DNA from: Xiphias gladius
Lineage: Eukaryota; Chordata; Actinopteri; Istiophoriformes; Xiphiidae
Length of the DNA stretch: 64,000 bases
Reading direction: 5' to 3'
Assembly: GCF_016859285.1 (NCBI RefSeq)
Contig: NC_053418.1
Location: 23,057,829-23,121,828 of the forward strand
The notes below the pieces were generated by a model. The model had not been told where the DNA came from and searched no databases. It saw nothing but the letters and a program-made list of their open reading frames with translations. This document shows positions 58,501-64,000 of this stretch, piece after piece. Numbering within the stretch: position 1 is the first letter of the stretch; each line of letters opens with the position of its first letter. Position numbers and translations under genes: made by a program.

Positions 58501-60679
58501 TAGTCTGAGTGTTGTGAAGTGAGTAAAAGATAAGTTATATACTCAAAGCCTCCAGTCTAAACTAATGCAGGTCTGGTCTTTTCAAAGGCATCCCGGCATG
58601 TAATTTCAGCCAAGGGTTAGCCACATTCGTGCCCACTTCCCTAAAAAGTTAGTATCTCTTTTGGCTACAGCCAGTTCTTACCTTCACTGAGAGTAATATG
58701 TTGTAAGTTCAATAATTCAAAAGTCAAATATGAATGATTTATTCACAACAGTGAGAAGAGATGGTAGTCGTTTTCTGACGTCTAAGAAAAGACGGCACTA
58801 AAGGAATGGAGGAGCTCGGTATAGCAAGAGACAGACACAATATAAAACTGCAAATCAAATATAGCCCGGTGTAACTATCTATGGACTTGTGGAAGATGGA
58901 TGGGATGTAGGTCAAGAAAAAATATCACATAACTGCAGTAAACTTTTCCACCATTGTTCAGACTAAAGAAAATACAGTGTAGGTGTGATCACACCTGTAA
59001 ACTCCTGCAGGGGATTTGAGGGAGGAAATCACGCTAGCTAGGGCCCATAGATGGCAGCAGGATTAGCCGCAGCCTTTACATCCTTTCTACCAACTGGTGT
59101 GTCACTGATGTGCTGAGTTCACACACATCTCCCACATCGACCTGCCCTCCACATGTGATAATAATTTTTGGGAAGTCAGCGCCAGAGTTTGTCCCAGGAG
59201 AGACGGCGCCTGCTTAGTGCAGCCGGGGAACATCCACCTGCAGCAGCGGCCACAGATGACTTGACCTAGCTGACGCATCCTCAGGTAATGTGATGTGACG
59301 CCTAAGCCCCACTCTCTCAGGCACTATTCACTTCCAACTTGTCGGCCACCTTGCCGGAATGTGGAGGATTGGATATGTTCTGCTAGGCCAGTCTGATCAG
59401 ATGAAAGGCAGTTCATGCTTTTAAAGAAAAGCTAAATCGGGACAGAGAGTGTGTTTCGCTACTAAATAGGATGTTACAGTGAATTCCTAAATCCTGTGAT
59501 CCCAACCAGTTTACAGAGTGTTTTAGAAACCATAAGGGACACATTTCATGTCACAAGCCACTACAGCTATTTCATACTGAGAGGGAAAAACCACTCTTAT
59601 CTTTACAGAGGAAACAACATTTAAATTTAAAATGTATCACTGCTCGTATCCTGTAAACAAGCACTCTTTCTAGAGCAAAACTGCTGTCAATGAAAATATT
59701 TCAAAGCACCATTAAATAAAAATGCTATGAGAAGGCATTTGGCAAGTTAATCATTGATAAGTGGTGCTTGTACTATGAACCACAGTTCTGTTTCAATCCT
59801 TTTTGACTGTCCTTTTTGACTTTTATTACAGAAGCACATGAGGTGAGAGACAAATTGTTTGCTGATAATGTGATCAGATAGGGTGGTGTGTGTGGGAATG
59901 GATCCAAAGGGGGCTGAGATGTTTGAGAACAGAAAATCAAAAGGAGGAGAGCAAAATGATGGCGGCTGCTAATTGTTTGTCTGTTGACTCTGTGATTGTT
60001 CTTTACTTTTATCAGAGTTTTGGTACTGAGGTTCATGAGGTTACGGTAATTACAAAGGTTTGTAAGGTTATTTACTTGAGATTTGAAGCAATTTATCTTG
60101 CAAGGTGTAAGCAACTATTATCTAAGGGCTTCCAGTTGGTTCATTTGAAAAACAAATATATTTAGTTCTGGCTAAATCTATGGCAGCATGTGCAAGTTTC
60201 CATATTTAGCAGATTTAGTGGTCTGTCTACCTACATGTGAAATGAAAATAAAAAGAAAAAAATCCGTTACTAACAACATGTTTGTGCATCAAAGTGTTTA
60301 TTACCAAGAATCTCTCTTTTTTTTAAATCTCTGAACCAAATCCTAATATAGTGCTAATTTAGAAAAGAAACATATTTTGCTTAGCCATCAACATGTTCGA
60401 TTGTGCTAACTGGCAGATAATTGAGAATGGATATGGTGAAGTGACTTAAAGCTCTGTTAGAGGTCACTTGAACCAAACCACAGTGTGCACTGTACATAGT
60501 GTGTTATCATGCACCCCATTTTTCCGTTTGCCTTTACTTCACCCTTGTCCTTCCTCTTCTAATTCCATTATCACTTTGTTCTCTTTTAAGCGATCACATT
60601 CATTAAACTGAATGTAATAAAGTAATCAAGAAGAAGGAATCAAGACTAATAGTCTCCAGGCATGCTAGCGGCCCTGCGA

Positions 60680-60920
60680 GGTTGCACTTAAAGCAGTGGT
60701 TTGAGCTAAATGCCAATGTCAGCATGTTAACATGCTAACAATGATAAAATAACATGCTGATGTTTAGCAGGTATAATATTTGTTGTAGTTATAGCAATAG
60801 TTGTTTAGGTATTTCAGTCTGGACCAAAGTGGTGGACTGGCCGAGATTGCCCTCCCTAGAGCCGCACCGCTAGCATGGCTAATGATGACCCTGCACATGT
60901 GGTTTTTGCTCTGCCGTTGG
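60680..60920 (+). repeat. dispersed percomorph-type repeat
   Basis: Carries gagctaaatgccaatgtcag, catgttaacatgctaacaat and catgctgatgtttagcagg, a motif series I recognise from a very common teleost interspersed repeat. Its tail includes the usual tttcagtctggaccaaagtgg. Confidence 0.65.
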
Positions 60921-61204
60921 CTTCAAGTCATATTAAATGTCCAACTCCACAGCATAGTTTTTTTAAATATTTTGACAACTGGCCCTCGCTTTGGAGGGAC
61001 ACTCCAAAGTGAGGGGAAGGGTTAAGCATGAGAATTGAGACAAAGTCTTATGCAGAGAGGCTGGCCCTTGCCCTTGCAAGGGACGTGGTTAGAATTTATG
61101 GTAGAGAAAGATTCATGCTTCACTGACAGATCACATGCTCTGCGGATTGATTTATCTTTCTGTATGGACCGCAAAAGCGGGGCCAGTCATATAAATGCAA
61201 ATGT

Positions 61205-61260
61205 CCGTGAGTGACTGACTGATCGACTGACTGAGAGATTGACCGAGTGCGTGACAGAGT
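61205..61260. repeat. imperfect (TGAC)n tandem repeat
   Basis: Degenerate tgactgactgatcgactgac units at the start of a stretch that also looks repetitive (gcaaaagcggggccagtca upstream). Confidence 0.6.
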
Positions 61261-61369
61261 TACACCACTGGTCATCCGAATGACTCGTGACTAAGTTCTG
61301 AAGTTATACCACTGGTCGTCTCTCTTTGAAAATAAATAGGTGCAAACAGTTTCTGTTACGTCATTGGGG

Positions 61370-61460
61370 AGGGGTTTACTGGCAGTGTTGCCAAGTTAGT
61401 CTTTGTTGCTACATTTGACGTCTTTCCACACCCCTTTAGTGACTTTTTTTCAAAAACAGA
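61370..61460. repeat. dispersed repeat fragment
   Basis: The sequence ggcagtgttgccaagttagt ... acacccctttagtgactttt resembles a teleost repeat I have seen in many loci. Family not assigned. Confidence 0.45.
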
Positions 61461-64000
61461 CCGAAAAGTTATTTAGCAAACCTTAGCTACTTTCCACAGA
61501 AGAGAGCTGCCGGTATTGCCCTGCAAGCTCTAGTTTGGGCTTTCCCTCCGCAGGCAAACCTCTCTATGCGTCTCATTCAGTTGACCACACGGCAGCTGAC
61601 ATAGATGTGAATGAGCTTCTAACTCTCTCTCTGAGTGATCATGTTACAAGTCAATATAGCTGATATTACAGCACAGCTGTTGTCTTTAACTTACAGGTAT
61701 GGTGCTTTTGTCAGACGATGTTGCGGTTATAAAATCAGGATTTGAGCAGAGCAGAGCAGCAGTTTGGAAATGGCTTGGAAGTGACTGCTGGTTAACATGT
61801 CGTCTTAATGGGCCGCATTTCAGTCACTATTTCATATTTGTTCCGTTGTCTGACAACAGAAACAGAAAAAAAACTAAATGAGAACAGTTTTATGGGGAAT
61901 TCGGCTGTATTAAAATACTGTATATGTGAGCACAGAAAGTAGCAGAGAAGCAAACAGATAAAGGTCGGTCCAGCCACATACTAGGTTTTGACCTAGTCTT
62001 GGTGATTCATTGGTTTTCTTTGTTGGGAGCCATTTAAATCAGATTTGCCTATGTAACTAATCAGTGAGCTCTTGAATTGAATTCAGCTCTGCATAATATT
62101 TGAATAGTAGCAGTGGTATTGTTGAATCAAAGACTGACATGAAAATATTCAGTGCATTCAAAAATGAAAATTAGGCCATGAAGAAGGTTGCTCTGGCCTG
62201 TTCTGCTGATGTTTGGCATAATTTGCATGTCCCTCTTGTTTGGTAAGAACCACCGGACCCACATTGGATGTTTGTGCTTTACTTCCTTGAAGTGAAATAT
62301 ACAAGGTTATTGGTGTTTTGAGGGAGTTTTATAGACATATGCTTGATGAAAACTGTTAGAAACCCTTAATTCCTAAAAAGCTGGGGATAAGCATCCTTCA
62401 TACGTTGTTAGCAGTATTGGTATGTTGCAGTTTCCGGAGCAATTTGAAATGGAGGATGATGGATTAGTATTGACTCCACAGATAGAGATCTTAGTTTTAT
62501 TTTGCTATCCCTAACTTGTCATCCTATTTACCTAGCAATCTCCAGGGACAGGAAGCAGAAAAGGGAAAAGCGCCGCATGACTTTACTGTGGCATAAATCA
62601 TGTTTTGTGTTTGGCATAACAAAGGTGGGGTCCATTATTCATCAAGATTGAACATAGGGCCAATGAACATTTACCAGGCAGTGAGATAATGGAACTTAGA
62701 GACCGCAAATAAACACAGATCAACACACATCATGCTGTGGATTGCAGATAATATATCTGGAACATTTAGCATGGTGCTATTGCAGAGTAACTATGCAACT
62801 CAAGTTTTGGCAATCAGCTCGTCCGTGCAAATGAACTGAATATTTATAGTATACAGTCTATTAAATCAGGCAGTATGAATGATCGTATCAACAATTACTG
62901 AGAAGTTAACTTTTTAAATCTTGTGCATTCATGTGTATCTATTTTTAGAGGGAGCATAAACTACAGGTGTCTCTGTTTGAGCTGTACTGTAAAGCTCCTA
63001 AAGGCAACAGCTTTTAAAAGCAATTCCCTTTAGAAATGCAGACATTAAGAAATAACGTGATATTTCTCTCACTGGCACACCACTCTTCATATATGTTCAC
63101 TGCTGTGCATTGATCTGTTGCAGTTGTCAGTTAATTTGAAACTCATTATCCAAGAGCATTGTATGATTGAAATGTTCCATGTGACTTTGTAGCTTAATTC
63201 TGGTGCTTAGAAGTTAGTGATTAGACCCCTGGCACTGAACTGAGTTTCTATTCCAGCTATGAAAGAGCAGATTGAGTTATGGTACCCACATCACTGCCAA
63301 ACTCCCCTTGAGCACGAAACTGAACCCTAGTACTGCCCACTAACTGGGTCATTGCACTGTATGCAGCCCTGCACTTTTTGAAATGCCTGTGTCTCCGTAT
63401 GTGACGCACTGGGAATAGGAAAAGTCATAAGCAACATCAAATGAAATCCAGTGCATTAACATTGCAGACACAGTTGAGAGTGAAAGTTCCCTCTTGACCT
63501 TGGAATCAACTGTTGAGAAAAATAGATGGAATCACACTTGAAGTGCTCAGCAAAATGGAAATCTGAACACCTACAATTCCAGGGCAACCGTAGATATTAG
63601 CTGCTGTTGGAGAGACTTTGTGGTGACCATCCTCAATCCAATTTTGCAGAAGATTTTCGGGACACTGGTCAGTTTACCTGTTAAACCACTCAACAGCATA
63701 CAGTACTATACATAATGAGTAGGCAACTAAAATTTAAACCAGGACATTTTATTAGCTAGTAGGCATTCAGAACAGTTTGGCAGTTCTGGGATGGGATTGT
63801 GTTTGTGTGTCTGTGTCTATTTACTGTCGCTCTATACCCCCATAAATCTCAATCGTGTGTTTGTTGAAATTTGCCTGTTAGTCTGAGCGCCACCTGATTG
63901 AATAAGCATGGACATTAGCCACCTCTTACTGCCAGGCTAGGCCACGAGTACCAATCTTTAATAAAACTCCTCACTGAGGTAAATTCTTGGCCCACTGTCA

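Larger units (their letters stand above)
55563..64000 (+). other. htr7: htr7 intron 1 (continues past the window)
   Basis: More than 8.4 kb without a recognisable exon; the TM3-TM4 continuation (DRY onward) was not found. It contains dispersed repeats at 60680-60920 and 61370-61460, a short TGAC-type repeat near 61205, and otherwise unremarkable AT-rich DNA. Confidence 0.75.

Overview
The window is spliced eukaryotic nuclear DNA. It has GT-AG introns, CA/TG microsatellites, many Tc1/mariner copies and a non-LTR retrotransposon tail. The protein-coding exons belong to vertebrate families, and the dispersed repeats (for example near 23.3 kb and 60.7 kb) look like those of percomorph teleosts, so I read it as a ray-finned fish chromosome segment. 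Species cannot be given from sequence alone.

Layout from left to right. (1) The 5' part of idua (alpha-L-iduronidase), minus strand, coding exons 325-2022; the gene runs off the left edge. (2) tnks (tankyrase 1), minus strand, 27 coding exons between 3766 and 17876. All exon phases close, giving 1,256 codons with ankyrin, SAM and PARP domains. (3) A GAS8/DRC4-like coiled-coil gene, minus strand, about 18.8-25.6 kb, apparently a paralogue of the nexin-dynein regulatory complex subunit, with tandemly duplicated exons at both ends. (4) piwil2 (a Piwi protein, Zili type), minus strand, 23 coding exons between 28260 and 46861 plus a non-coding first exon near 48.0 kb. All phases close, giving 1,076 codons, and the D-D-H catalytic residues are present. 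(5) About 7 kb of intergenic DNA, then htr7 (5-HT7 serotonin receptor) exon 1 on the plus strand (55096-55562). Its first intron runs to the right edge.

The genes do not form one pathway. IDUA is lysosomal, tankyrase acts in Wnt, telomere and spindle PARylation, DRC4 in motile cilia, PIWIL2 in germline piRNA transposon silencing, and HTR7 is a membrane GPCR. In human, IDUA (4p16), TNKS and PIWIL2 (8p) and HTR7 (10q23) lie in the 4p/5q/8p/10q (FGFR-type) paralogon, so the neighbourhood looks like an ancient paralogon block.

The most striking structure is that piwil2, a transposon-silencing gene, carries several transposons in its own introns. One is a nearly intact 1.53-kb Tc1/mariner element with matching inverted repeats, TA target duplication and one nonsense codon in its transposase, 26 bp from a splice donor. 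Another is a LINE tail close to a splice acceptor. A third is a Tc1 relic with a smaller inverted-repeat element nested in it. Other points are a GC-AG intron, a polyQ-bearing N-terminus and a candidate 21-nt microexon in tnks, and exon duplication in the DRC4-like gene. I found no rRNA, tRNA, CRISPR array or prokaryotic feature.
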